Of a DNA stretch of 36,002 nt, positions 7,939-16,600 are shown piece by piece (positions within the stretch are counted from its first letter, which is position 1; every line of letters starts with the position of its first letter). The stretch comes from Heyndrickxia coagulans DSM 1 = ATCC 7050 (lineage in GTDB: Bacteria > Bacillota > Bacilli > Bacillales > Bacillaceae_C). The position numbers and the translations under genes were made by a program. The notes below the pieces were generated by a model that saw only the letters and a list, made by a program, of their open reading frames with translations, was not told the DNA's origin and searched no databases. The stretch spans positions 1 to 36,002 of the forward strand of contig NZ_ALAS01000196.1 of the NCBI RefSeq assembly GCF_000290615.1, in the 5' to 3' direction.

Positions 7939-8112
7939 CTTAAAACAGAGCACAAGGCACCGGGGCACGTGTTTCCGGCCCAAAGCCTGCCGGTTATCAC
8001 AAATTCTTTTGCTTAAAAAGGATGTAAAGTCCAAGGGGGTAACCGGGATGGTGCAGATGTTTGCCGCCTAAACCAAAAGCTTCGGGCCCTGTTTTCTTTC
8101 TGCTTAAAAAGG
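7928..8112. repeat. Three dispersed copies of a TTCTTT-N-TGCTTAAAA motif
   Basis: Close copies begin at 7928, 8004 and 8092, the last two followed by AAGG. The first is the tail of the terminator at 7903. The space from 7939 to 8176 otherwise holds no gene that I can support. The copies look like partial duplications of the terminator tail. Confidence 0.55.
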
Positions 8113-8176
8113 TATGAAAACCCCTCCCCTTGTCAAAAACAGATAAGGAAATGATGCTCGGGAAGGAGGGCCGCAA

Positions 8177-8734
8177 ATGGACGGACAGTTCAGATTAAAA
8201 ATCATGGAATGCCAGTCCCGCGCTTTTTTAACCGGTTCAATCGAGAAGCTGAATGAAGAATGGGTATTTTTTGATGATGTATCGGATGAGGCATCGATGC
8301 TGGAGGAGTTTGTTGGCCAAAAAATTGAAATCTTCCATTCCGGGCGTTGGAAAAAAGGCCTATTAACAGCGGATGAAACCGTCATGTCGGACGGAGAAAC
8401 GCTTCTTCTTGAAGAAAAAGCAAGCTTGCGGATTCCGAAGCCTGTCAATTTTTCGCTTGAGATGCTGCTCGGAGAATGGGAGGACGGCCTGTTTCACCGC
8501 TTCGTCTCTTTCTTAAACGGGGCAGGCTTTTCCATTTATGATTGCATCTATTGCCATAACGTATTGTCATTTCTCGCCAGCCGGGAGAAAAAAGAAGGCG
8601 TGAATTTCATGCTGTTTGATAACGGGGAGACCATTTTATCTGTCCACCACCATTTCCGGCTGGGCGAAACGGCGGACGAATGGTTCGATTGCACATGGAG
8701 TGACGGAAGGCGTATGCTTTTGAAAAAAATGTAA
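8177..8734 (+). CDS. Conserved Bacillaceae protein, possibly DUF2777
   Basis: The 185-residue soluble protein has an N-terminal beta-rich half (GSIEKLNEEWVFFDD, then VGQKIEIFHSGRWKKG) like a small barrel, and a C-terminal half with SIYDCIYCHNVLSFL, a Cys-x-x-Cys pair, and HHHF. I believe it resembles the DUF2777 family of Bacillus, but I cannot confirm this. The Cys pair and the histidines might bind a metal, which is speculation. GGAGG lies 9 bases before the ATG. It is convergent with yisL, and the shared hairpin at 8733-8762 separates them. No function can be assigned. Confidence 0.6.
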   Translation: MDGQFRLKIMECQSRAFLTGSIEKLNEEWVFFDDVSDEASMLEEFVGQKIEIFHSGRWKKGLLTADETVMSDGETLLLEEKASLRIPKPVNFSLEMLLGEWEDGLFHRFVSFLNGAGFSIYDCIYCHNVLSFLASREKKEGVNFMLFDNGETILSVHHHFRLGETADEWFDCTWSDGRRMLLKKM

Positions 8735-8762
8735 AAAGGAAGGCAAGACGACCCTTGCCTCC
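8733..8762 (-). terminator. Terminator of the yisK-yisL operon
   Basis: On the minus strand GGAGGCAAG pairs with CTTGCCTTCC (one bulge) and is followed by TTTTT. It may also act weakly on the convergent gene. Confidence 0.7.
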
Positions 8763-8772
8763 CATTTACATT

Positions 8773-9144
8773 CTAATAAAAAGGATGCCATCCCATCGGC
8801 AGGCGCAGCCCGAGATACAGGACGGCGGCGAAAAAGAGGATCAGCAAAACCCAGAGCATCCCCGTCCTTTTTCTTTTAGCAAGCCGCAGCGTAATCATTT
8901 CCATCATCCCGATCACGAGAATCCCGCCGAGCAGTTTAAGGCCGTACAGGGCAGGATCGAGACGCTGGTTATGGAAAAAGAGCAGCGCGCCTGTCACGAT
9001 GACGAGTATGTAAAACAGCCTTAAAACCATCTGGACCGTTTTAAACGCCTTTTCTCTTCCTGCGCGATGGAGGAACAAGGCCAAAATAAACAAAAGGATC
9101 GCAATGACCCATGTTGTTACATGCGCATCTGTCCGGGTTAACAT
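8773..9144 (-). CDS. yisL: YisL, UPF0344 membrane protein
   Basis: The 123-residue protein has four predicted membrane helices (about residues 10-28, 38-57, 67-84 and 96-112) and matches UPF0344/DUF1516, the YisL family of Bacillales. No function is known. AAAGGAG lies 11 bases before the ATG. It is the last gene of a minus-strand set, 49 bases after yisK and followed by a terminator. In B. subtilis yisK and yisL are also neighbours, so the pairing is conserved. Confidence 0.85.
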   Translation of the reverse strand: MLTRTDAHVTTWVIAILLFILALFLHRAGREKAFKTVQMVLRLFYILVIVTGALLFFHNQRLDPALYGLKLLGGILVIGMMEMITLRLAKRKRTGMLWVLLILFFAAVLYLGLRLPMGWHPFY

Positions 9145-9193
9145 CGTTCGATCTTCTCCTTTGCTTCTTTATCTGTCTTATACCCATCTTACT

Positions 9194-10072
9194 TTATTTG
9201 ATGGTGTTTCGCAAAGTTCCCACCTTTTCAACCGTAATTTCAACCTCATCACCCGGATTCAAGAAACGCGGCGGATGAAACCCGTTGCCAACGCCGGCAG
9301 GGGTGCCCGTTGCAATGATATCCCCGGGTAAAAGCGTCATCCCTTTCGACAATTCGGACAGGATCTCCTCAACTGGGAAAATAAAGCGGGATGTATTGGA
9401 CTGCTGGCGGACTTCCCCGTTAACTTTTGTCACGATATCAAGCGCATTCGGATTTTCAATTTCGGAACGGTCGACAATCCACGGGCCAACCGGGCAGGAT
9501 CCGTCCAGGCTTTTCCCGATAAAATATTGTTTATGCTTCCGTTGAAGATCCCTCGCTGTGATATCGTTTAAAATGGTATATCCGAACACATGGGAAAGGG
9601 CATTTTCTTTTGCAATCTGCTTCCCTTCCCTCCCGATCACGACTGCCAGCTCCCCTTCGTAATCCAATTCGCGGGTAACCGCCCGGTGCGAATCAACCGG
9701 CGCTTCATGTGCATTGACAGTTGTCGTCGCTTTTGTAAACACGATAATATGTTCAGGAATATCTTCCGCGCTCCCCATTTCAATCGCATGTTCCCGGTAA
9801 TTTTTGCCGACACACAACATGTTTCTCACCGGGTCCGGAATCGGGGGAAGATAGGAAACCTCGCGAAGCGGAACGAGTGCGCCTTCAAGGGTTGCTTCCG
9901 GTTTTTTCAATTCTTCCCGGACACGGCCGGTAAACGCCTCGCCCGCCCGGATGCCTTCAAGCAAAGATGGCGGAAAATCATTATCCAAAGCCCGTAAATT
10001 TAAAATCGTTGTTTCATTATAAAGCACACCGTATTGTACCTGGTCTTGCCAAACAAAGCTCATGAATTTCAT
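9194..10072 (-). CDS. yisK: YisK, FAH-family oxaloacetate decarboxylase
   Basis: The 292-residue protein belongs to the fumarylacetoacetate hydrolase fold. It contains LCVGKNYREHAIEMGSAEDI (about residues 87-106), the metal-binding DYEGELAVVIG, NDITARDLQ and the C-terminal ATGTPAGVG. These closely follow B. subtilis YisK, which has been described as a metal-dependent oxaloacetate decarboxylase with effects on cell shape. The start is ATG 10072, preceded by GAGGTG 6 bases away. The longer frame to 10252 lies within the upstream gene. The ribosome site overlaps the stop of the DUF418 gene, so the two are probably co-translated. Confidence 0.92.
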   Translation of the reverse strand: MKFMSFVWQDQVQYGVLYNETTILNLRALDNDFPPSLLEGIRAGEAFTGRVREELKKPEATLEGALVPLREVSYLPPIPDPVRNMLCVGKNYREHAIEMGSAEDIPEHIIVFTKATTTVNAHEAPVDSHRAVTRELDYEGELAVVIGREGKQIAKENALSHVFGYTILNDITARDLQRKHKQYFIGKSLDGSCPVGPWIVDRSEIENPNALDIVTKVNGEVRQQSNTSRFIFPVEEILSELSKGMTLLPGDIIATGTPAGVGNGFHPPRFLNPGDEVEITVEKVGTLRNTIK

Positions 10073-10082
10073 CGTATACACC

Positions 10083-11249
10083 TCATCCTTTTTTGTCATT
10101 TCGATAACTGAGTTGCCGCCAGCCCCATTCAAGCGGCCCGTAGCGGAAGCGATGCAGCCAAATGTCGGAAACCAGCACTTGAATAAGAAAAAACAAAACA
10201 ACAAGCAATACCCCGCTTGGCACAGACAACTTTCCGTAAAGCCCGAGTCCATAAGCGTAAAAGATCAAAGAGCCTAAACCAGACTGGCTGATGTAATTGG
10301 AAAGCGGCATCCTCCCGGCCATTGCAACCGGCCTGAGAAAATCCGCCAGCCGGTGCTTCACACAGAGCTCAACGAGTGCAACATAAGCACCGCTTAAAAC
10401 GGCGCCGCCGATCGTCTCCCGGATATACAGAAAAGGCAGGATGGGGGCGGCAATAAGCGGCAACAGTTTGCAAAACAGGCCAAAAACAAAGCAGCAGCAA
10501 AAAAACAGCAGCCATTTTTTTGCCGGAATCCTCCCCTTTGTAAGCCAGCCTTCCCTGCAAACGCCCGCCCCCGCCATCATCAGCGGAAAAACTGACAGAA
10601 AAGCATGCCATGTGCCGGGAGGGCCGTATACCGCATACCAGTCCAGCCACCTTCTTTTCGTAATGTCCATAAAGCTCCCGTTTGCATACACCTGCAATGA
10701 AGCGGCGGCATTGCGCCAGTCGGTATACAGGAGTGAAGCGTCCGGCGACCGGATGGCCATCACCATCAGATAAAAGCTTATGAGTAAATGCGGGATAAAA
10801 AAGAGGGCAGCCCCGCCAAAAATCAAAGTTTTCCCTCCCTGTTTCAGAAAGGGCAAAAGCATCATGCCAAAGACCGCATAAGCCGCTAAAATGTCCCCCG
10901 GCCAGATGAACCATGCATGGGCAAGGCCGAGAACGAGCAAAACGGCAATACGCCGAAAAAGAAACTTGTAAACCTGCACCCCCGCCATTTCCGCCCGCTG
11001 TTTCTGCAGCATCAGCCCATATCCGAAAAGAAACGCAAAAACGGGATAAAAACTGGACTGGAAAAACACCTCAATCCATGCCACGATTGCCCGGTCCCCC
11101 GCTTTGAACCAGTCATACGGATTAATATAAAGATAAGGAGACAGAAAAGAAAGCATATTTACCATGAGAATGCCGAAAAGGGAAAATCCCCTCAGTATGT
11201 CAATTGCAGGATTCCGCCGTTTTTCACGGATTGGCGCCCATTCAGCCAT
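10083..11249 (-). CDS. DUF418 family integral membrane protein
   Basis: The 388-residue protein has about ten predicted membrane helices and the hallmarks of the DUF418 (YeiB-like) family: an early DILRGFSLFGILMVN, the FAFLFGYG segment, and a C-terminal LSNYISQSGLGSLIFYAYG. Members are often described as acyltransferase-like or transport-related, but no reaction is established. The start at ATG 11249 follows AAGGAG by 7 bases; the frame to 11318 runs into the gerP promoter and lacks a ribosome site. It is the first gene of a set with yisK and yisL and is divergent from gerP. Confidence 0.82.
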   Translation of the reverse strand: MAEWAPIREKRRNPAIDILRGFSLFGILMVNMLSFLSPYLYINPYDWFKAGDRAIVAWIEVFFQSSFYPVFAFLFGYGLMLQKQRAEMAGVQVYKFLFRRIAVLLVLGLAHAWFIWPGDILAAYAVFGMMLLPFLKQGGKTLIFGGAALFFIPHLLISFYLMVMAIRSPDASLLYTDWRNAAASLQVYANGSFMDITKRRWLDWYAVYGPPGTWHAFLSVFPLMMAGAGVCREGWLTKGRIPAKKWLLFFCCCFVFGLFCKLLPLIAAPILPFLYIRETIGGAVLSGAYVALVELCVKHRLADFLRPVAMAGRMPLSNYISQSGLGSLIFYAYGLGLYGKLSVPSGVLLVVLFFLIQVLVSDIWLHRFRYGPLEWGWRQLSYRNDKKG

Positions 11250-11292
11250 TGCAACGCTCCTTTTTTGTTTTTGCCCGTTAGGCGGATGAATC

Positions 11293-11320
11293 ACCCTTTT
11301 TTCGTTTTTTTCATACAATG
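11293..11320 (+). promoter_or_regulatory. SigK-like promoter of the gerP operon
   Basis: ACC at 11293 and CATACAATG at 11312, separated by 16 bases, fit the SigK consensus (mACm, about 16 bases, CATANNNTA) apart from one base. In B. subtilis gerP is made in the mother cell under SigK, which agrees. Confidence 0.6.
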
Positions 11321-11368
11321 AAGCATGAAAAAGTCAATTGCCACTGACCAAGGAAGGATGTGCGCGCC

Positions 11369-11590
11369 ATGCCCGGTTTTGTCGGCGCCGTCCAAATTAT
11401 CAGTATCGGATCAAGCGGCGTCTTTAATGTCGGTGACGTATTCCTGATTCAGCCGGTTGCCAGTTCCAAAACGTTTGCCGGGGCGGGGTCCTTTAACACC
11501 GGTGAAAACCTGTCCATTACAAACTACCAGTCAAATACAAATACGTATGATTTTGATGCCATTGACCAGGGAAACAATTTTAATTTGTAA
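11369..11590 (+). CDS. gerPA: Spore germination protein GerPA
   Basis: The 73-residue protein has the GerPA/GerPF family pattern: MPGFVGAVQI at the start, a central VGDVFLIQP, then SKTFAGAGSFNTG and a hydrophilic Asn/Asp-rich tail. GerP proteins are inner-coat components laid down in the mother cell. They make the spore coat permeable to small germinants. The ATG at 11369 is preferred over an in-frame GTG at 11360 because the AGGAAGGA ribosome site nearly abuts the latter. It is the first of six genes, all on the plus strand. Confidence 0.93.
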   Translation: MPGFVGAVQIISIGSSGVFNVGDVFLIQPVASSKTFAGAGSFNTGENLSITNYQSNTNTYDFDAIDQGNNFNL

Positions 11591-11603
11591 CGGGTGAAAA
11601 CAA

Positions 11604-11834
11604 ATGAATTTTTACGTGCAACAAAGTATCCACATCCGCATGATCAAGATCGGCGGCATTACAAATTCTTCCGTCTTTCAAATCGGCACGTCCGGCATCA
11701 TCAAGCCGGCAGCTTATTTGTATAATACCGGGAATTTTTCCGCGCCGGCTCCTTCTGCCGCTGCAGACCAGCCTTATAATCCGAATGTGACAGTTTCCAT
11801 GCAGTCCGGCGCTGCCGCTTCAAGTTCAAGATAG
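11604..11834 (+). CDS. gerPB: Spore germination protein GerPB
   Basis: The 76-residue protein matches GerPB. It begins MNFYVQQSIHIRMIKIGGI, followed by TNSSVFQIGTSGIIKP, which has the S-S-V-F-Q-I-G pattern shared by GerPB, GerPD and GerPE, and ends in an Ala/Ser/Pro-rich tail. It lies 13 bases after gerPA, with GGGTGA before the ATG. In B. subtilis gerPC follows directly, but here 235 bases containing an inverted repeat intervene. Confidence 0.92.
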   Translation: MNFYVQQSIHIRMIKIGGITNSSVFQIGTSGIIKPAAYLYNTGNFSAPAPSAAADQPYNPNVTVSMQSGAAASSSR

Positions 11835-12069
11835 AAAGCACTGGCCCGGTTTTCCCGGCGTTGTGCTGAAACCGGTATTTCTTTCCGGCCACATTTAGAC
11901 GGCAGCAACTTCAGGTATGTACACGTGTGCTGAACCTGCATGTTCTTTCCGGACCCTGCGCCAGGTTCAGCATTGACGCTGCACACCGATGCTTTGCTTT
12001 AAGCTCAGGTTTCGTTCCGATCCAAGCCGGCGGTCACTGTCGGGCTTTAAGCCAGAAGGGGGTTTTTGA
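11835..12069 (+). other. Unusual spacer inside the gerP operon
   Basis: This 235-base stretch separates gerPB from gerPC, which are normally adjacent. It holds no supported gene. It contains the inverted repeat at 11928-11972 and, before it, GC-rich segments able to pair (TGGCC...GG near 11842 with CCGGCCA near 11887). A GGGGG ribosome site for gerPC lies at its end. Confidence 0.6.
11928..11972. repeat. Perfect 11-base inverted repeat
   Basis: TGCTGAACCTG (11928-11938) and CAGGTTCAGCA (11962-11972) pair perfectly around a 23-base loop. There is no T-run on either side, so it does not look like an ordinary terminator. It could be an RNA-processing site or a binding site. Confidence 0.75.
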
Positions 12070-12696
12070 ATGCCAGACCTTTTTGCCGAACTCCGGCAGC
12101 TTTACCAATACTTTCAACACCATGAAGCGAAGTTGGCGAAAATGGAAAAGACGCTTGCCTCCCTCATGGAGGAGATTGAGCAGCTGAAAGCAAGGCCGCC
12201 TGTCCGGGTGGACCGGATCGAATATGCATTTGACCAGCTGAAAATTGAAACACTGGATGGCACCTTGAATATCGGCATTAATCCGTCTGACCTGTCCAGT
12301 ATAGAGGATGCAGCCATCCCCCAAACGCAGGGCATCCCCCATGCCAACAATGAACACCGTGCTGCTTTAAAACAGGCGCTTACCGAAAAACTGGTGGAAT
12401 ATTTGGAAAAAGAACTCCCAACAACGATCACCGACAATGAGCGGCAATTCAAAGTCCGTCTAAATCAAGAATATCATAATTTTATAAAAAATGACTTAAA
12501 AAACCAACTTCCGCAGCGCATTGATTATTATATCAACCAGCTCAATTCAACCGGACCCGTTGAAGGCGAATGGTTTGACAAATTGCTCGGGCAAATCAAG
12601 GCGGATATGGCGCATGCCGTACAAGTTTTTATTTCCCATCTGCCGCCGCAAATGAACGGAGGTGCCAGCGATGGAACTGAACGTCACAAACCGTGA
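12070..12696 (+). CDS. gerPC: Spore germination protein GerPC
   Basis: The 208-residue protein has the GerPC layout: an N-terminal coiled coil (about residues 5-42, beginning LFAELRQLYQYFQHHEAKL), then RVDRIEYAFDQLKIETLDGT with LNIGINP, and a helical C-terminal half. It is the largest GerP protein and is mostly helical, unlike the small beta-rich ones. The ATG at 12070 follows GAAGGGGG. Its 3' end overlaps the start of gerPD by 26 bases in another frame, which indicates coupled translation. Confidence 0.93.
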   Translation: MPDLFAELRQLYQYFQHHEAKLAKMEKTLASLMEEIEQLKARPPVRVDRIEYAFDQLKIETLDGTLNIGINPSDLSSIEDAAIPQTQGIPHANNEHRAALKQALTEKLVEYLEKELPTTITDNERQFKVRLNQEYHNFIKNDLKNQLPQRIDYYINQLNSTGPVEGEWFDKLLGQIKADMAHAVQVFISHLPPQMNGGASDGTERHKP

Positions 12697-12850
12697 AATC
12701 TGTGTGGATTATGTCCAAATTATCGGAATTTCAAGTGCCTCGGTTTTCCTCATTGGCGATACGGAAACGATTCAGCAGGGAGCGGCCTTTGATACGCCGC
12801 CGGAATCCCTGATTATCAGCCCGTACGTGCCGTTTGTGCCGAGGGGATAG
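12671..12850 (+). CDS. gerPD: Spore germination protein GerPD
   Basis: The 59-residue protein matches GerPD closely. It has VDYVQIIGISSASVFLIGDT, followed by ETIQ and the characteristic FDTPPESLIISPYVP near the C-terminus. The start is ATG 12671 because GGAGG lies 8 bases upstream. The frame extends to 12662 but that start has no site. It overlaps gerPC and is followed 4 bases later by gerPE. Like its relatives, it probably takes part in the coat structure that lets germinants through. Confidence 0.93.
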   Translation: MELNVTNREICVDYVQIIGISSASVFLIGDTETIQQGAAFDTPPESLIISPYVPFVPRG

Positions 12851-12854
12851 CAGA

Positions 12855-13292
12855 ATGCAAAGAAACTCCTTTGTGGATACGCTCCGGGTCAAAACCGTCA
12901 TATTTGGATCGAACGTTATTGTTGGAGACTCCGAGCGGATCCAGATGTCTGCCACCGTCCTTGCGATCCAGCGCCAGCAGGAATTGTACTACGGATTTGA
13001 AGCGCCGTTTCAAACTTTTCCCATTTTCAGCCTGGCCGTTCCGATTCCGCCGGTAACAGAACAAATCCGGTTTCAGGTTTACCAAGAAAATCCGGTCATA
13101 AAAGTTTCGAATGTAGATATCATCGGGATGTCGACTTCAACCGTCATGCAAATCGGAAGCACTAAATCAATCGCCCTTGAAGCAAGGGTCCACCATACCC
13201 GTCAGCTAGACCCAAATATTCTGAAGCTTGGCGGCCGAGTTCTCCCGCGCACCGTTGCCGTCAGCCAGGAAAGCAATGTTATGCCAGATTAA
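12855..13292 (+). CDS. gerPE: Spore germination protein GerPE
   Basis: The 145-residue protein matches GerPE. It has an N-terminal VDTLRVKTVIFGSNVIVGDS segment, a Pro-rich middle, and a C-terminal SNVDIIGMSTSTVMQIGST that repeats the same S-x-x-V-x-x-I-G-S pattern as GerPB and GerPD. The ATG at 12855 follows GAGGGG, which overlaps the gerPD stop codon, so translation is probably coupled. An in-frame GTG at 12834 lies within gerPD and is less likely. Confidence 0.92.
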   Translation: MQRNSFVDTLRVKTVIFGSNVIVGDSERIQMSATVLAIQRQQELYYGFEAPFQTFPIFSLAVPIPPVTEQIRFQVYQENPVIKVSNVDIIGMSTSTVMQIGSTKSIALEARVHHTRQLDPNILKLGGRVLPRTVAVSQESNVMPD

Positions 13293-13313
13293 TCCGGAAA
13301 GCAGGTGATCAAA

Positions 13314-13532
13314 ATGCCGGCCATTGTAGGCCCGTTACAAATCTATAATGTTGGAAGCGGCATTGTCCATTTTGGAGACACAGCTGTTATCTCACCGAAA
13401 ACAAGTTCAAAAACATCTACCGGCTCCGGTTCTCTTTCCACTTCCGCATTTGTCATTACAAACAACGCGCTCAGTGCAAACAATACGGCTAACGGCAGTG
13501 TTGTCGACCAGCCATCTGCAGGAAATAATTAG
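13314..13532 (+). CDS. gerPF: Spore germination protein GerPF
   Basis: The 72-residue protein is a paralogue of GerPA. It starts MPAIVGPLQIYNVGSGIVHF, then GDTAVISPKTSSKTSTGSGS and a Ser/Asn-rich tail. The ATG at 13314 is preceded by AGGTGATC. A start at 13305 is in frame but has no site. It is the last gene of the gerP operon and is convergent with addA, with two hairpins between them. Confidence 0.93.
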   Translation: MPAIVGPLQIYNVGSGIVHFGDTAVISPKTSSKTSTGSGSLSTSAFVITNNALSANNTANGSVVDQPSAGNN

Positions 13533-13577
13533 GAAAGCAGAGAGAGCAGGCAAATTCTCCGCTGCCTCGCTGCTTTC
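13533..13577 (+). terminator. Hairpin at the end of the gerP operon
   Basis: GAAAGCAG pairs with CTGCTTTC, with an inner AGGCA/TGCCT pairing. The T-run is absent directly after it, although ATTTTTTAT follows about 17 bases later, so its efficiency is uncertain. Confidence 0.5.
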
Positions 13578-13620
13578 AAAATGGAAAGACAAATTTTTTA
13601 TAGGGTGCTGTACGTTATAG

Positions 13621-13655
13621 CAAGAATGGGCCATTTTAAAGGAGGCCCATTCTTG
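13621..13655. repeat. Perfect 12-base inverted repeat around the addA stop codon
   Basis: CAAGAATGGGCC (13621-13632) pairs with GGCCCATTCTTG (13644-13655); the 11-base loop holds the addA stop codon. There is no T-run on either strand, so it may protect 3' ends or act as a convergent stop rather than as a classical terminator. Confidence 0.7.
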
Positions 13656-16600
13656 ATTGAATTTGAAGAAGATGCCCGCCATCAAAGAAATACAAGTATT
13701 GTTCTTTTACCTTTTTCTTTAAAATGGTTTCCAGCGCCCTTGAGTAAAGGGCAAGCTGGACTTCATAACGTTTGCGCAGGACAGGCTCTGCTTCTTCAAA
13801 TCCGCCTTTAAACCTGCCGTGGATATTGTCTGTCTTAAAATCGAGCAATACGAGGCCGTCTTTTTCCTCTGCCACGCAATCAAATATGCCCTGGATAAGG
13901 ACATGTTCTTCCGCAAGGGATGGATCCCGGTAAATTTCCGCCGCGGGAACGGATAAACTGAACGGCATTTCCCGCATCACCCGGCCGGCTGCAAGGACAC
14001 GGCGGCCAATATCCGTTTCAAAAAAGCGGACAAGCTGTTCAGCCGCAATGGCATCCGCCTGTTCTTCCGTGAGCAGCTCCTGTTTCACCATCTCTTCAAC
14101 CAGTGCTTCAACGGAAGCATAAGTCGGCGGCGCATCAAACGGGATATGCTGCATCACCATATGCATCGCTGTCCCGCGTTCGGCCGGCGTAGTCGATTTT
14201 TCCTGCATAAAACGGGGGCGGTCAAAGATATGTTTTTCCGCATTCGGAATAAACCGGGTGTCATTCGTTTCATCATGCTCTTCATGCATCCGTTTCAATT
14301 CCGATACCGATTGTTTGGCACGCCGGAATGTTGCCGGCTCATTACGGTACCGGAAACTTAAGCGCCCGAAAACTTGCGCTTTATATGCGGACTCCGCCGC
14401 AACCGGGAGGCCGGCTTTCACTTGATGCTGCCAGTCTGCTTCCCCTTCTTGTTCCGGTTCCGGCATATCGGCAAACTGTTCTTTCGGCAAAACGGCGATC
14501 TGCCATTTGGACGGATCATCCAGCACCACCCGGCCGGCATCCCCGAAAAGCGCTGTTCCGTCCGCATGCCTGCTGAGCGAAGGCATGATCCAGTCCAAAT
14601 AAGTGCCGGCCGCTGCGCGCAGATGGTCTGGCATCAGCCAGCCTTCCTGCCGCCTCGTTTTCCCCCATTTTTCCAGGCGTCTGCCCAGATTTTTCACCGT
14701 CCCGACCAAATACAGTTTTTCTTTTGCCCTTGTGAGCGCGACATACAAGACGCGCATTTCTTCAGCCAGCATTTCCAGCTTTTTCTTTCTTTTAAAGGCA
14801 AGCTGTGGCAAGGACGGATATGTGATCCGTTTTTCCGGATGAATGTACTTTGAGGCGAACCCGAAATCTTTATCTAGAAGAAATGCCTGGCTGATATCGC
14901 GCATATTAAATTTCCTGTTGAGGCCTGCCACGAACACGACCGGGAACTCGAGCCCTTTGCTTGCATGGATGGTCATCAGGCGGACAACATCTTCCTGTTC
15001 GCTCAATGCCCTCGCTGTTCCGAGGTCATCCCCGCGCTCCTGCATGCGTTCGATAAAACGCAAAAACCGGAACAGCCCCCTGAAAGACGTTTCTTCATAT
15101 TGCCGGGCCCGGTCATACAAAGCCCGCAAATTGGCCTGCCGCTGCTTTCCTCCCGGCAGCCCGCCGGCAAAATCATAAAACTGCGTATCCCGGTACAGCT
15201 GCCAAATGAGTGAGGACAAATCCCCCTGCCTTGCAATAGACCGCCATACCGCCAATTTCTCCATGAATCTGGATACTTTCTCATGCGCTTCTTCTTCCCC
15301 GGGATTCGGCCTGTCTGCTATAAATTTTTTAAACGCTTCATAATACGGGCCCCGTTTTTCATGGATGCGGATAAGGGCAAGCGCCTCTTCATCGAGCCCG
15401 ACAATCGGGGAACGGAGCACGACTGCAAGCGGAATGTCCTGATACGGGTTGTCAATTACTTTTAATAAAGAAAGCATGATGGATACTTCCGTCGCGTCAA
15501 AATAACCGGTTGAAAGTTCCGTGTACAACGGGATGCCCGCCTGTTTCAACTCTTCCATTATGGTCGGCGCCCATGCCATGGAACGCATCAGGATAACGAT
15601 ATCTTTGTACCGGATCGGGCGGGATGTGCCGGTTTTCGGATTGTAAACCTGTTCTTCGCCGATCAGTTTTTTTATTTCACGGGCAAGATAACGGGCTTCA
15701 AGCTGGGATTGTTCCAATTCGGCCCGGTCCAGCGTTTCTTCATCCGGTGCGTCTTCCTCCTCGATGGCTTCATCGGCCTGGTCAATCAATGCCACTTTGA
15801 CCGGATGATCCCCTTCCGGATAAGATGCGCCTGCCACAAGTGCAGCCTGGCTGTCATAGACAATCTCGCCCACCTTTAGGCCCATGATTTGTTTAAAAAT
15901 AAAATTCGTGCCGTCGAGAATTTCTTTGCGGCTGCGGAAGTTTTTCGACAAGTCGATTCTGAGGCCTGCATCCCGGCCTTCCGGATCAAAATCCCGGTAC
16001 TTTTTTAAAAACAGGTTCGGCTCAGCAAGCCGGAACCGGTAGATGCTTTGTTTTACGTCTCCGACCATAAACCGGTTGCCGTCAAATCCCGCCCCTTTTG
16101 CCACAAGATTCATGATCGTTTCCTGCACCATATTACAATCCTGATATTCGTCAATCAGCACTTCTTTAAATTGCTGCCGGTAAGCTTTGGCCGCTTCTGA
16201 TGGGATGAGGGCGCCGTCTTCATTTTTTTTAGCAAGAATGTCCAGGCAAAAATGCTCCAAGTCCGAAAAATCGACGATCCCTTTTTCTGCTTTTACCGCG
16301 CCGTATGCGTCCGCAAATTTTTTCACGAGCGTTCTAAGTTCCGCAATCACCGGCCGCATTTCCTGCATGTCTTTCAGGAAAGACGCCGGCTTCCTTGAGA
16401 AAAAGTCTTTTTTTAAACCTTCAAGTGTTTTCTTTGCAGATTTCCGCAAATCATCGGCCGCTTTAACGAGCTCCTCTTCATATGCCTCCCCTTTGCACGC
16501 TTTGGCGCGTGTAAAGTGCCATGCATTCATTTCTTCATAAAGCCCCTGCCAGGGACCGTGAATGGCCGCAAGCAATCTGTCTGCAATTTTTATGTCATCG

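Noticed and set aside
10073-10252. Longer N-terminus for yisK
   Set aside because: The extra 60 residues overlap the DUF418 gene, do not resemble YisK, and the internal ATG has a good ribosome site.
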